Shown: positions 10,679-21,600 of the stretch, piece by piece
Layout: every line of letters begins with the position of its first letter
Numbering within the stretch: the first letter of the stretch is position 1
Source: Bisporella sp. PMI_857
Lineage: Eukaryota > Ascomycota > Leotiomycetes > Helotiales > Helotiaceae
Reading direction: 5' to 3'
Assembly: GCA_021307315.1 (NCBI GenBank)
Contig: JAJSPD010000073.1
Location: forward strand, 1 to 64,000
Length of the DNA: 64,000 nt
Notes under the pieces: model-generated
The model's database searches: none
Told to the model about the DNA's origin: nothing
Seen by the model: the letters and a program-made list of their open reading frames with translations, nothing else
Program-made: the position numbers and the translations under genes

Positions 10679-12797
10679 TTACCAGAATGTATAGGTATTA
10701 TCATTCTCGGCCTTCACGGCGGGATCATCTCCACCGCTCTCGCTGCCGTGAGGAGTGAGACGATCGTGAGGATCCTCGTCACCACCCTCGCTCTCCTCAT
10801 ACTCCGCGCCTTCGTCATCCCCATCATCATCATCGGTATCAAAGGTTTCGCTCAAGCAGCCGTAGCGGTCGTCGTCGGAAGCTTGAGAGCCAGTGACTTG
10901 AGCTTCTGCGGGTTCGTCTTCTGCGTCGGATGGGTCGATCATCATTCCATGCACCTTCTTAAATGTCATCTCGGTTGCATTTGCACCGCCAGCATCTAAG
11001 ACAGGCGTGATGAAATCGGGAGAAATACTGCGAAGATGCAAATTAGTGATTGTTAGTACACGAGAGATTGAATGTATAATCACCGAGCAGCGTCATCTGT
11101 TGCAAGTCCGGTATCCCCTTTAACAACAACATTATATAGGCGACGACCAAGCTTTGTGTCCTCAGAAACAAGCTCTTGATGGTCATCGACGAGCTTTTGA
11201 TCGCAATGAACCACATAGTTCTCTCTGGCGGATAGCTCAGAAGCACGGCTAGCCGGAATTTTGCCCAACAAGCCCAGGTCGGTCTTCTTCTCGGCCAAGG
11301 AAGGTTCGAGGAGAGCGATGGCCCTAGCCTTGTTGGAAAATGCCTTCTGTTGTGTGTCAAGCTCCTGTAAACCATCAGCTGCTCCCTGTGCGCGACGAGT
11401 TGGGATTGCCTCGCAGACATTTAGGTCAGAATCATGAAGATCCATGGTTTTCTCCAATGAGGCCAGCGCACCCTCTTTGCCATTTACGAGCGTCTCTTGA
11501 GCAGAGATAGCGTTCTCCTTCTGAAGGATGGGTTCTCCTGGGTTTGCGAACGTCCGCAGATAACTGACTAAGCCCTTCTCACGAGAGGTCACGGATGCCT
11601 CACGCGTTGCCAAGTCACGAACACGAATGCCGATGCTGTGGTCCAGTGCGACAAGCTTCTTCTCCTTGTCGTTCAAGGATAATTGGAGGCAAGTCAAGCG
11701 CTTGACCTTCTCGACAAACCGCACCTGCTTTGCAACGAACTCTTGGTCCTTAGCAGCGAATCTCTCCTTATTGCGCCGAGCCAATTCAATAGTAGAATCA
11801 CGCCAGGCATTCAGTTCATACTTGTAAGACTGCAGCTTGTTTCTATAATAACGAGTTAGCCACTGCTAAACTACCAAGCTTAGATATGTGAGTACTCACT
11901 GGACGTTGTTGAGGGCGGTCTTTTGGGCATTGACCTCGCGCTCCTTCTGATACGTTTCGACTGCTTTGGATTGTAGATACCGCTCGCGAGCATCCAGGTC
12001 CTTTTGTTTCTGATCAAGTCTCTGGTTTTTGATATCCACCATGATTGCGAATATCTTCTTCTCCTGTGAAAGAGAGTCTTGCTTCATGTTCAGATCAATC
12101 GCGCGGTTCATATCTTTCTTGATCTGCTCCTGAGAAGTATGCTCTCGGGCGAGGCACTCGCTTTCACGGAACCGAAGCTGGCTTTCGCGGCTGGAAATCA
12201 AGTCTTCGTGTTTTGTCACTACGCAATAGCAGTTAGCTCTGCCATTTTTCAGGATGCAGGGCAGAGCTGCAGTGACTTACGTTTACAAAGGCCATTATAA
12301 ACGTCGCGTTCGATGTCATCATATCGCTCTTTCTGTTCCTTGAGAGCCGCTTCTTGCTTCTCCAATTCCAGTTTCTTCGCCACGAGCGCTTGCTTCTCAG
12401 TTTCGACCCGTTGTTGATGTCTAGCAAACTCCTTCTGATTTTTCTTCTTTAACTTCAATACATCTTCGCCGTGGCATGCCTCAGCTGCTGATCGCAAGAT
12501 ATCCTCGGAAGAGGGTATCGTGTCCTGCGAGATTGCAATGGTATTAACACATCTGGAACCTTTCCTATTAGACTTCTCACCGTCGACATCATCAGTAAGA
12601 TTCTGCGCAAGTTCCTTTAATGCAGACTCCTGCTTCTTGACTTGGGCCTCAGCGCGTCTGTAGTGTTGCGAAAGTCTGTTGACTTCGATCTCGTGAGTCT
12701 CTAAATTAGACGTATTCTCCTTATTTTCTTGGGCCTGGCGCTCGATCTCGCTGACGATCTCGAGGCACTCGCGCAATCTGCTTGCTAACCCACTCAT
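10679..12797 (-). CDS. Long coiled-coil protein with an acidic tail
   Basis: Four exons, 12797-12281, 12218-11900, 11842-11084 and 11027-10679, give 647 aa with all phases matching and introns of 56-62 nt; the last intron has a TACTAAC branch site. Most of the protein (about residues 1-530) is a near-continuous helical coiled coil with heptad-like Leu/Ala and many Glu/Lys/Gln residues (KKLELEKQEAALKEQKERYDDIE, in part). The final 115 residues include a globular start (ISPDFITPVLDAGG), then an Asp/Glu tract (DTDDDDGDDEGAEYEESEGG). No catalytic motif, signal peptide or membrane helix is visible. It could be a structural, cytoskeleton-linked or chromatin-linked protein; nothing in the sequence decides. 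The gene model is good, the function unknown. Confidence 0.7.
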
Positions 12798-13593
12798 ATT
12801 GACTATTGCTGACGGTATTGCTTAACGAAGTTGTCAAAGAGCTTATTGAACTTTGGGGTGAAGGAGCAGAGGGAAGTTTGGTCTGCTAAATAGCAAGTCT
12901 TCAGCCTTGTCTTTCAAATATATTCACGCTAGTATGGTGCCGCCCTGATATTTTAAAATGAAGTTATTCATTAATAATGATAAGCGGCCACAGGCTCAAC
13001 CCAGCCGTATGCACCAAAAACTCGACACATCCAATCAGTTCAGCCTCTATGAAAGCCCTAGCTAAATGAAATATGTTATGCCAACGGGAAAATAAAGTGT
13101 TGAGTAAAAGTTATGGCAGTGGTAGTCAAGATATCTTGAGCATGCCACATGGTGTGGAGGCACCTTTATTTGCCAACCAAGGACTACAAGGCCACTCAAG
13201 ATATATCCTGGTGAGATCATAAACGAAATATTTCTCCGTTCCAAGACTCAGAGGTTATATTTTAGGCTTACAAGATTTTTCTTCAAGACTCTCCCAAGAT
13301 ATGAACCACCAGTGTCGTTGAAGGTTTACCATGTGTAGTCCGTTCGTGCAGGTCAGGTCTGCTCTTATTCCGAGTTTACTGCCAGGTATTTGCTTGCTTT
13401 GCTGTTTATAGCACTCTTTCCTTCTCTGAACATAGTTGCTATATGCCGCTGGGTATATTTGTCCACTGGCATACTCTTTCGCTAGAAGCAGGTCTACCAG
13501 GCCAAGGGGATCATAGGCTCATATCGAAATGATTTTGACAGATTCGTAAGTCCATTGTGTCTCTCAATTCTCCTACGGCTGCAATAGAGAGTA
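12798..13593. other. Intergenic
   Basis: About 0.8 kb with no ORF beyond 60 codons of any character. It should hold the promoter of the coiled-coil gene at its left end and the 3' region of the next minus-strand gene at its right end. Confidence 0.5.
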
Positions 13594-14100
13594 TCACCAA
13601 GCCACAGCTTCAGGTCCCTGTACATCCTTCCACTGCCCATCCTTCTTAACCCTCTCTTTACCCTCAGTTACCTGCCTCTCTGCGTTCAACCCGACTTTCT
13701 CCCGCACGTGCAACTTCCTAAATCCCCATCTGCCCGTCGCCCATATCAACCCCACACCCACGCTCGTCAGCAGCGTCGGCGGAGCAAGCACAAATGCAGC
13801 TCCAGACACCACGCCCCCAAAAGCGCTAGCTCCAATCGCCGCCACAATCGAGCCCACGAGTGCGTACTTCGCGTACCGTACGATCCGCCAAAATAAAAAT
13901 ATCCCGATGTAGTGTAGCGAGCGCAGCAAGGCCCGTGTTCTTAGACGTGCTGGGTGTGGTGCGTTTGGTGAGTCCGGTGCGAAGAGGAAGTGAAGGTTTC
14001 GTTTTGCAGATTGGAGGGCGGAAGACGAATGGATATTGGCTTTGGTTTCCGTTGAGACTTCAGATTCGGCGTGGGCCTCTGCGCCTCTAGAGGGAGACAT
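13594..14100 (-). CDS. Small two-helix membrane protein, unassigned
   Basis: A single-exon ORF. The frame is open to 14250, but the ATG at 14100 (MSPSRGAEAHAE) is the likely start, giving 168 aa; the upstream part looks like translated leader. Residues 1-65 are hydrophilic and Ser/Ala-rich. A basic segment (RLRTRALLRSLHYIGIFLFW) leads into two hydrophobic stretches separated by Gly-rich turns: VGSIVAAIGASAFGGVV and FVLAPPTLLTSVGVGLIWATG. The C-terminus is basic (REKVGLNAERQVTEGKERVKK). This looks like an organelle or ER membrane protein with two transmembrane segments. No family recognised. Codon use and composition are GC-richer than the surroundings, as for other real genes here. Confidence 0.6.
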   Translation of the reverse strand: MSPSRGAEAHAESEVSTETKANIHSSSALQSAKRNLHFLFAPDSPNAPHPARLRTRALLRSLHYIGIFLFWRIVRYAKYALVGSIVAAIGASAFGGVVSGAAFVLAPPTLLTSVGVGLIWATGRWGFRKLHVREKVGLNAERQVTEGKERVKKDGQWKDVQGPEAVAW

Positions 14101-15146
14101 GGTTATAGTTTGTGTATTCGTGGAAAAGGTGAGGTTGAAGAAAGTTGAAAGGGTTGCTTCATCTACGTCATCCGCCAAGATTATTTTAAACATACCAGGT
14201 TCAATGCGCGTCGGCGAAACCCCTATATTGATATCTACAAGAGGAAACATGCGGAAATAGAAAATGTAAGCTGTTGATCAGGTTGGTGGGCAAAATATTT
14301 TTTGGGAAAATCCAACAATTGTATACTCAGAATGATATAGACTTCAGAAGTATATTCTGCAATCTAGGTACGCTTGTTGAAGGAATGCATCCCTAAGCTC
14401 TCTTGGGTTCCTATTCTATTATTCATTGAAACATCGTCCCTTTGAACAGCATATTACTTTGTAGCTGTCATCAGATCTCTGGGGTCAAGCGGAATGGTGA
14501 GAAGTACGACTCCAAATGATCGGCAACCTCACCTTCAGGACTTATAAGTACCAGATCCTCTTCAGGATGACTCTCTGCGTCCTCAAATATCTGGAGAGTC
14601 TATCCTGCTTCTAAACACGGAGCCATATATTCCACAAGTCCTCGTTGTGGCTGGATGCATAGCTGTAGCTCCAAGTTCTGTAACGGTAACTTCCAGCCTT
14701 CCTTCTAACTCCAGTTCGATCCGAGGCATATCTTTCTGCATTTGCATAATTCTATCTGCGCTACAACTCTAAGATGTTTACTTGCCGATAAGCAAACTTT
14801 TGACTTCGAAATGCTAATGCTGATCAGCGGTTTCTCATCAACGGCGGTCGAGACAATGACAGGCATAGATTCGGCGTGGTGGTACTCTGTAACTTCGGGT
14901 CCACACAGTCTCTATTTTGAAGAGCAACCACCGTAAAATTGCCTCATTTGACAGGATGCTTAAGGACCAAACTTCTCGACAGTACCGAACATGATCATTA
15001 TAAGCGACCAGTACTGAACTAGCTCGCTCAGCGTCTTTGGCGTTGAAGGGAGCTGTTAGAACAAAACCAGAAAGTTCGCCCAAGCTTACATTCGCATTCC
15101 ATAGAAGTCCCTGAATGAGGTGTAGAATCAGTCATGTAACTTTGTC
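14101..15146. other. Intergenic
   Basis: No supported gene. The short minus-strand ORFs 14838-15083 and 15028-15324 overlap in different frames and carry no recognisable motif; a downstream exon of the tentative gene to the right is possible but unsupported. Confidence 0.35.
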
Positions 15147-15664
15147 TCAGCAATGCGGCCCAATTTGCTCTATGATATTGGGTTGCGCGGGATCTGGCTG
15201 TAATATGTTTCTGAAGTGTTGCTGGGATTGAGAGGGATGTTGCCAGCAGCAAGGACATTGAAGACCCTCCGATATGCTCAAATAAGGTATTTTCCAAACA
15301 AACGCGACATATGGTGTTGCACAACAGCGACAGACACCCTTATCTGATATGATATGAACTTTGTCGTCAATGATTACGCCAGCAAGGAAGTGCATTATTC
15401 CTGTTCTATGCCATAATATATCGGCTCATTGTCTGGGTCATCTATGTTTGGGTGATTAATTAGTCACTAAAGTAATAAGCTATGAAGAAGATACTTACAT
15501 TCCATAAGGTGAGGATTGAGTTCAGTGAACGATTCGCAGTAGCGAAGTTGACAAGGGATACGCATCTTTATGTCATTGGCAAGATGCGGATTTAGCAATC
15601 TCCAGAGACCTAGTAGCGCCAATATACAGAAAATAAAAAACAATATCGAGATTCTTCTGTCCAT
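15147..15664 (-). CDS. Tentative small protein with N-terminal hydrophobic helix
   Basis: An ATG at 15664 opens a 55-codon exon with a signal-peptide or anchor-like stretch (ISILFFIFCILALLGLW) followed by NPHLANDIKMRIPCQLRYC. A good donor (GTAAGT, 15498) follows. With the acceptor at 15442 the protein ends after 70 aa at a TAA (15397-15395). With a rarer GAG acceptor near 15427 the frame instead joins an 83-codon ORF (15395-15147) holding CRCC and CPCC clusters, for roughly 140 aa. In the first case that ORF begins at an ATG overlapping the stop (TAATG). I cannot choose between them. A small secreted or membrane protein is plausible; no family is recognised. Confidence 0.35.
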
Positions 15665-17027
15665 GATTCAGTGTAATATTTTTGTAATAAGGGATGAAGA
15701 AACGTACTTCAGCAGGGCAGTATTTATGTGTGGATGTCAGGAAGCCACAAATGTGTCAACAACGCAAACACATATCTGGCAGAGCCATGAAATCATAAGC
15801 TAAAATGGTGGCTGACAAAAGCAAGGTAGCAGATTGTAGCGCGCGGCCTGGCTGGCTGCATCTTACGAGAAACTCATGTCTGAGCAACGTAATGTGCTCT
15901 GTCACGTGCTTCTTATAATGTCTCGAAAGCTACGAACATATCAGCAATAACATACATTTCCCAGTCCGAATTGTATCAAGGGAGATCACCTCAAATTCGA
16001 GCAATCAAGGTGCATGCCAAGTGGTTGAGCATGTCTCAACAATGTAATGTCCTGGGACTTATCTTGCCAAGGCCATTTAACTAGAGATATCTTTAAATCA
16101 GTCAGGTAAGCAAAACCAAGGTAAACGCCAATGTAATCACCTTTCTATTCGGCTCTCAAACCCTGATCCTTCATAACGACGAGTTCGAAATCGACGATGC
16201 GCTGCCCAAGCCACAAAGCCCACAGAAGAGAGCGCGGCAAGGACTACATTAGAGCATTGCTTCACATCGCATTCGTAGTCTCAGCTGTCACGATGCAGAT
16301 TACACCCAGCAACAACATAAAGCGCGTTATATAGCTGTGCGTTAACCAAGAAGCAGCCGTCGGCAGTAACTTTGAGTGATCTTGGCCATGGTAGGGTAAG
16401 ACCAATTGGGATGCAAAGGGTCCCAAGCCGTGGCGCGAAAGGGACTTGGAGCACATTTGCAAGCGGTCTGATGATAGGATATAAACAAAGAAAGAATAGC
16501 GGATGCATTTGATTATGGTCCAAGTCTGCTTTATGGAGTATTAGCATATATATGTTTACTTCTTGTCCCATATTTCGACTTACCGCTCGTGAGCATCTAG
16601 ACCTATGGCGGCTTCTCGCCCATTAATCGCCTGGGAGAGCGTATTAAATTTTTGGGGGCAATTGCCGTATGCAAACCAAGAAATATGGAGCTTGCTTGTT
16701 TGTAAAGTTACAACAAGTGGAAGATCTGCACCTATAATGGCTTCTTTTGTCCATTGATAATTTCGCGGCTAAATGTTTCTATTAAATTGACATTTTTTGT
16801 CAAGACGTCAGACATCAAATTGTGTCCTGCGATAATCAAAATTGCATGCTAAATGTCGAGACTTCGAAATCACTGCTGAGAAGGCAAAGGAAAGCGCGTA
16901 GAAACATAATTCGTTTGAAATGCTATTACTTACCAGGCAGGAAAAGTAAAGGAGGTAGAGTTTGAACAGCAAGGCACATAAATGGAATATCCGGGTATTT
17001 TGAAACAAACATAACTACAAAAACAAT
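15665..17027. other. Intergenic
   Basis: About 1.4 kb with only short, featureless ORFs (for example 16281-16571 minus, 96 codons, hydrophobic but without motifs). Nothing else seen. Confidence 0.4.
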
Positions 17028-17814
17028 TCAGTATTGTCCGACGGTTGCACAGGCTTCTGCCAGATCTGGAATCTCGGAAGCACTCTTCGAGGCACCTCCC
17101 CACCTTACCGTTCCCATCTTGTCTGTAGCCCAACTGCCACCTGTCTGCCATCGATTTCCACTTGGATCTACCTCCCTCGGCCATATCTTCTCCTCAAGCC
17201 AGAGCTTTCGCGCTGCGACTCCAACAGCAGGGTTGAGCAAGTGCCACGAATTTGAGATGCCTAGACCCCAGTTTGCGTAGAGCTCTCGCTCCTCATCAAT
17301 CAATATTGTGACTGCCCATGCTCCTCCTAGCTCAGATACCCATTTATCTGTGGCCGCCTTCGAGCTGTGCGATACAGCTATGCATTGGATATTTGGGTAT
17401 TTGTTCGCCAGTCTGCGTAGTTCTATGAATGTCTTTTCTGCAACTGCAACACGCAATTAGCATTGCTTCATTGGCTAAAATAGATAACGTACAGGCACAT
17501 CCCGTGTTTCTCAAGAAGACAACAACGGCAGGTCTTCGATCTGCGGGTGGCAGTTGTAATTTACTCGAGTTTGGCGCGCGCCCTCCTATTACTGGAGCTG
17601 GAGCAATCTCGACTGGTGGAGGAACGGGGGTTGCCCAAGAATGCCATGATTTTGGTACTGAGAGATTTGCGAACGGATTTGCGAATGGAATCAGCTCGTT
17701 TTGATTTGGATCTTTCGGATTGCTGGGTTTGGACTGGAAATTGGAGGCGTCAAAGGCATTGGAAGGAATGCCAGCCTTCTTCATGGCCATTCTAGTTGTA
17801 AGTTTTGCAAACAT
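17028..17814 (-). CDS. AhpC/TSA-like thioredoxin-fold protein
   Basis: Two exons, 17814-17493 and 17443-17028, 245 aa, with a 49-nt intron (GTACGT...TTGCAG). The splice restores the family motif VVVFLRNTGCAFAEKTF, which carries the single Cys where PRXL2/AAED1-type AhpC-TSA proteins (PF13911-like) have their CxxC or Cys. This is followed by ELRRLANKYPNIQCIAVSHSS, then WAVTILIDEERELYANWGLG, the family's usual strand-loop pattern. The open frame extends upstream of 17814 but without ATG. The N-terminus (MFAKLTTRMAMKKAG) is basic and could be a mitochondrial presequence, followed by a Pro-rich linker to about residue 90. Members are putative redox proteins; fungal ones are mostly uncharacterised, so no substrate is given. 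Confidence 0.75.
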
Positions 17815-18629
17815 CGTGGATAGTAGGAGAGTAATAAAAGACGTAGTTAAGTTGAGATGGAAGAAAATGTACAACCTTATGAAGATATTTTGCTCTGGTA
17901 GGAGCTAGGACTCACCGTTGAAACGAGGCAAGTGTCGGGGATATGGGGAAGGAGGTGGGCGTTTAGCCCCTGCATACTCCCACCCCTAAAAAGTATCCTT
18001 TGAAACATCTCCAATTGTCGAGATTCTATCTCATTGCTTCGAAGCACAACTTCTGGTTAATTGTTTTATGGTTTGTGTCTGCAGAAAGATGTTGATTGTG
18101 GTTATTTTGCGAAGTCGACATATGCCTCGGCACTTATCCTGTAAAACCTCGCCAAAATGGATCCTGTTCCAGTGGTGTCCGCCTCAAGTGAAGGGATTAA
18201 TAGCTACATATATGGTAAACTGCCGGAAAATATTGCACATTTATACAAAGTTTGACTCAGAAAAAGTATAGACTTCAGATCAGTGAATCGTACTTTTATT
18301 CTGTTCTATATGATATTTCCATAGATTTCTGGAGTTTGATTAGCTTACTTCACGAGGAACCTACTCGTTGGCCGGCTTCTGGGCATCTACTAGTTAAGAG
18401 GGTATAGAACCACGTTTATATACCCCACGTTTACAGCTTCTTAATTCATTTTTGCGTTAGCTCGACCTTGTGATTGCGTGGTGAAGAACGTGTGGAAATC
18501 CTATATAATGGGCGAAACTCCTATTTTGAAGTCTGGGGAAGTCACATCTCTACTTAAACCAAATTTGCAACGAAAACTTTGACATATCCCAAAATGTGGC
18601 ACTTTGAATTATGTAACTAAACATTGCTC
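17815..18629. other. Intergenic
   Basis: About 0.8 kb between two minus-strand genes. It should include the promoter of the AhpC/TSA-like gene and the 3' end of the kinase transcript. No ORF worth reporting. Confidence 0.5.
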
Positions 18630-21600
18630 TCAAAAGAAGGAGCACCACCCGATATACATGCCTGCCAAAAACTGTAGATTGGTAGCCTGCTTAATCAGCT
18701 CGTCGACCTGCCCTTCGACACTAAGAGGCACGCTCTCTCCAGTCAATAAGCCCCTCACCTTACGACGAATACTATCAAGCACGCCTTGTGCAGTTTCAGG
18801 AACTACAAATGAGCCCTGCTTTTTCTTCTTCTCGGGCTTCTTCGCCAGCAGATCGAGCGTGGGATCATGCACAAACGCCTCTAAGATCGTCATCAATGAA
18901 TCTTCATGCTGGCGCAGCAATTTCAGGGTTAACTCCGAGGACCTGCGAAACGGCCCTTCGTAGCCGTAGATGCCCATTGCATCTACCATGTTGTGGGTAA
19001 GGCGGAATGGAACTCGTTCCGGCTTTACGAACGTGAGACCCTTGTCGAAGAGGCAATTGAAGTCGACATGAAAGGTGCCACCGTTGCCCTCCTCAAAGAG
19101 GATGTTCTCTCCATGTCTATCTCCTAAACCCAGAATAGTGCCAACCATCGACATCACCGCACAAGAGCGAGTATACCGAAGTCGAGCAGCGAACCAGGCA
19201 GATGGCTCTGGAAATTGCTGTACAAACCATGTATGAAAGATTGGAGGAAATCCTGCCAATACTCTGTTTGTGAATAAAGCAAGCTTTTGGCCACCTTTGG
19301 ATGCCTCTTCACAGTACAGCTCAATCTCACGATAGTTTGGGAAGATACCAAGAGGCTTGTAAAGTTGGAGTAGAATATCACGAAGAGTCTTCAGACCTTC
19401 GACCCACTCTATAAGACCGCATTCTTCATTCAGAGGAGTGACAGCGTAGGTCTTTATGTAAAGTTGACGCCTGCTTGATTCAGCATCACGTTTGAGTGAT
19501 CGATTGATCATGCTGTTGAACTCCATGAGGCGTTGGTCTTTCCTCAAATCATCCTTTGGCTTACACATCAGCCCGTAGAGTTTCCCATCTGAACCACGAG
19601 CAGTAAGTTTTCTTGGTTTCTGCAATGAGCTAAGCACAAGGACTTCATCCAAGAAAGATGATATAGTAACCACATCTCTGGAGAATGCTCTATGATCTCG
19701 CATATTGTCCGTGAGGGTTGGCAGAGTTGCAGTCAAGACACTTTCGACTGGAACAGCAAGTGCACTCGGTGTGACCGCCTTGGAATTAAAATGGAGATCC
19801 TTGGAGAGGCTTGCTGTCGTTGTCTTGTTACCATGAAATTCTCCAGCGCTACAGACCAAGAGCAAATCGCTCGTAAGCCGCTCGCCGTTTTTGATTAAGC
19901 CTCTTAGGTCAAGCGATCCGGTATCAGCTTTCTTACTTCCGTTGCGAAGGCGCTGCAAGATCGAAATACCGCGATTTTTGCGATCACTCTGGATAGATGT
20001 GCTTACAGCCAAAAGACTCCAGATAGCTTGCTGTGGATATGTTGCAACTATCTTGTAAATTATGTCTTGCAGGAACTTGTAGACCTCGGGATTGGGATGG
20101 GCAATTCGCGCGATGATTTGAGGGAATGCGGTATAGAATATATAAGCAGGCAGTTTGGCAATGTACTTATTGAAGCGAGAATGCATCTGGGCAAGACTTT
20201 GCTTTCTATCATTGAGTATTCGCGTGATGAAGTCCTTCGTGCCATATTTAGCTTCTATTGGCTGGTTGACTTGTATGCCTAGGTCAAGCCACAAAGTGAG
20301 TAATCGTGGCAGGGCTTGATAGATGTATTTGGTTCCAAAGGAAAGCGCCCGCAAGTAGTTTTCAATGACTAGCTTTGCCATGTCACCAGTAATATACTGG
20401 TCACTTTGATGTTCGAACCCGAGTGTTTTCTCTGATTCTAGAAGCTTGTTGTAATGGCGTCCCAGATAATAATGCCCCTTTTCCCACGTCATATGTGTTT
20501 TCGCTGCAAGTTGATACTGTGATCTAAGGGCATTGGACTGGGTTTGACCTGCGCTATCGAGCCATTTGGCAAGTAATAAGTGCGCTCTAGCAGTGAGGAG
20601 GTTTTGCTGCTCAGTCAAATCAATACCAGTGGTGGCTGCAAAACTAGCGTGTGTACTTTTGTTATGGGAGATGAAGGCATTATTGGCGATCGCCCCTTGT
20701 AGATTCTGAATTGCTTTCCTATGATGTCCTTCTTTCCACAAAAGGCGGGCGTGTTCGATTGTGGCAGACTCATCTCCGAGTTGGGACGCATGTAGGACGG
20801 CGTTAAAGGACTGATGAAGTGCATTTCCCTTTCTAGCAAGCCGAGCACTTGTCAGCCAAGCAGAAGCAATGTCGCCTTTCGTGAACTCAACACTGAGCCT
20901 GTTAGCATCTATAAATATACGATTCAACCCCAACGCACCTAGATAATTGCATGGAGGCTCGTCGGATTCCCAATAAATACTGTTTATCATTGAGATAGGC
21001 CCCTATTACTTCAAGCCGTCTATTCAGCGATTCGAGTAAGCCTGCACGGTCAATTTCTTCATTTTCCGTACCGGCAATCATCTCCAACTCAGTCAAAACA
21101 TGAAACTTGAGCATAGTGTCGTGGCAAGCCCCGATAGAATAACTTGTTGCGGTAGACATAGAGCAAGCAATTTGTTTGCGGGTCGACTGAATTATCGAGG
21201 TAAAGAGGCTCGCGTTATTCTTGTGCAATGCAAGGAGGGCATTGCCGATGGTAACATTGAAGTCTTCTCCAATGTCCTTCGTCGCAAAAGACGTGAATTT
21301 TTCGAGCGTCGCCCACCTTCCAGTTGCCCACGACGCTTCTGTTGCAAAAGGGAGGAGCTTGGGGAGAGTTCTCGCCTCAGTATGCATACCCTCAACGTAA
21401 TTAAGGAGCACATCTGAGCTCTGGTCAGTTGGTGCCTCTGGGGAACTTCACAGGTGACTCACCATGCTGACCAGATTCCTTCAAGCACGTCAATAGATTA
21501 AGCTGAACATCTACATTGTCTGGGTCCTCGGCCAACTTAATTTCATACCAGCTTTGTGCTGCGGTCCATCGTCCTGCCTTGCGGTGACCGAGGACTTGCT

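Noticed and set aside
10568..10999. Plus-strand ORF of 143 codons with hydrophobic stretches
   Set aside because: It lies antisense to the last exon of the coiled-coil gene; its hydrophobic runs (Ile/Val-rich) are simply the complement of the Asp/Glu codons of that exon.
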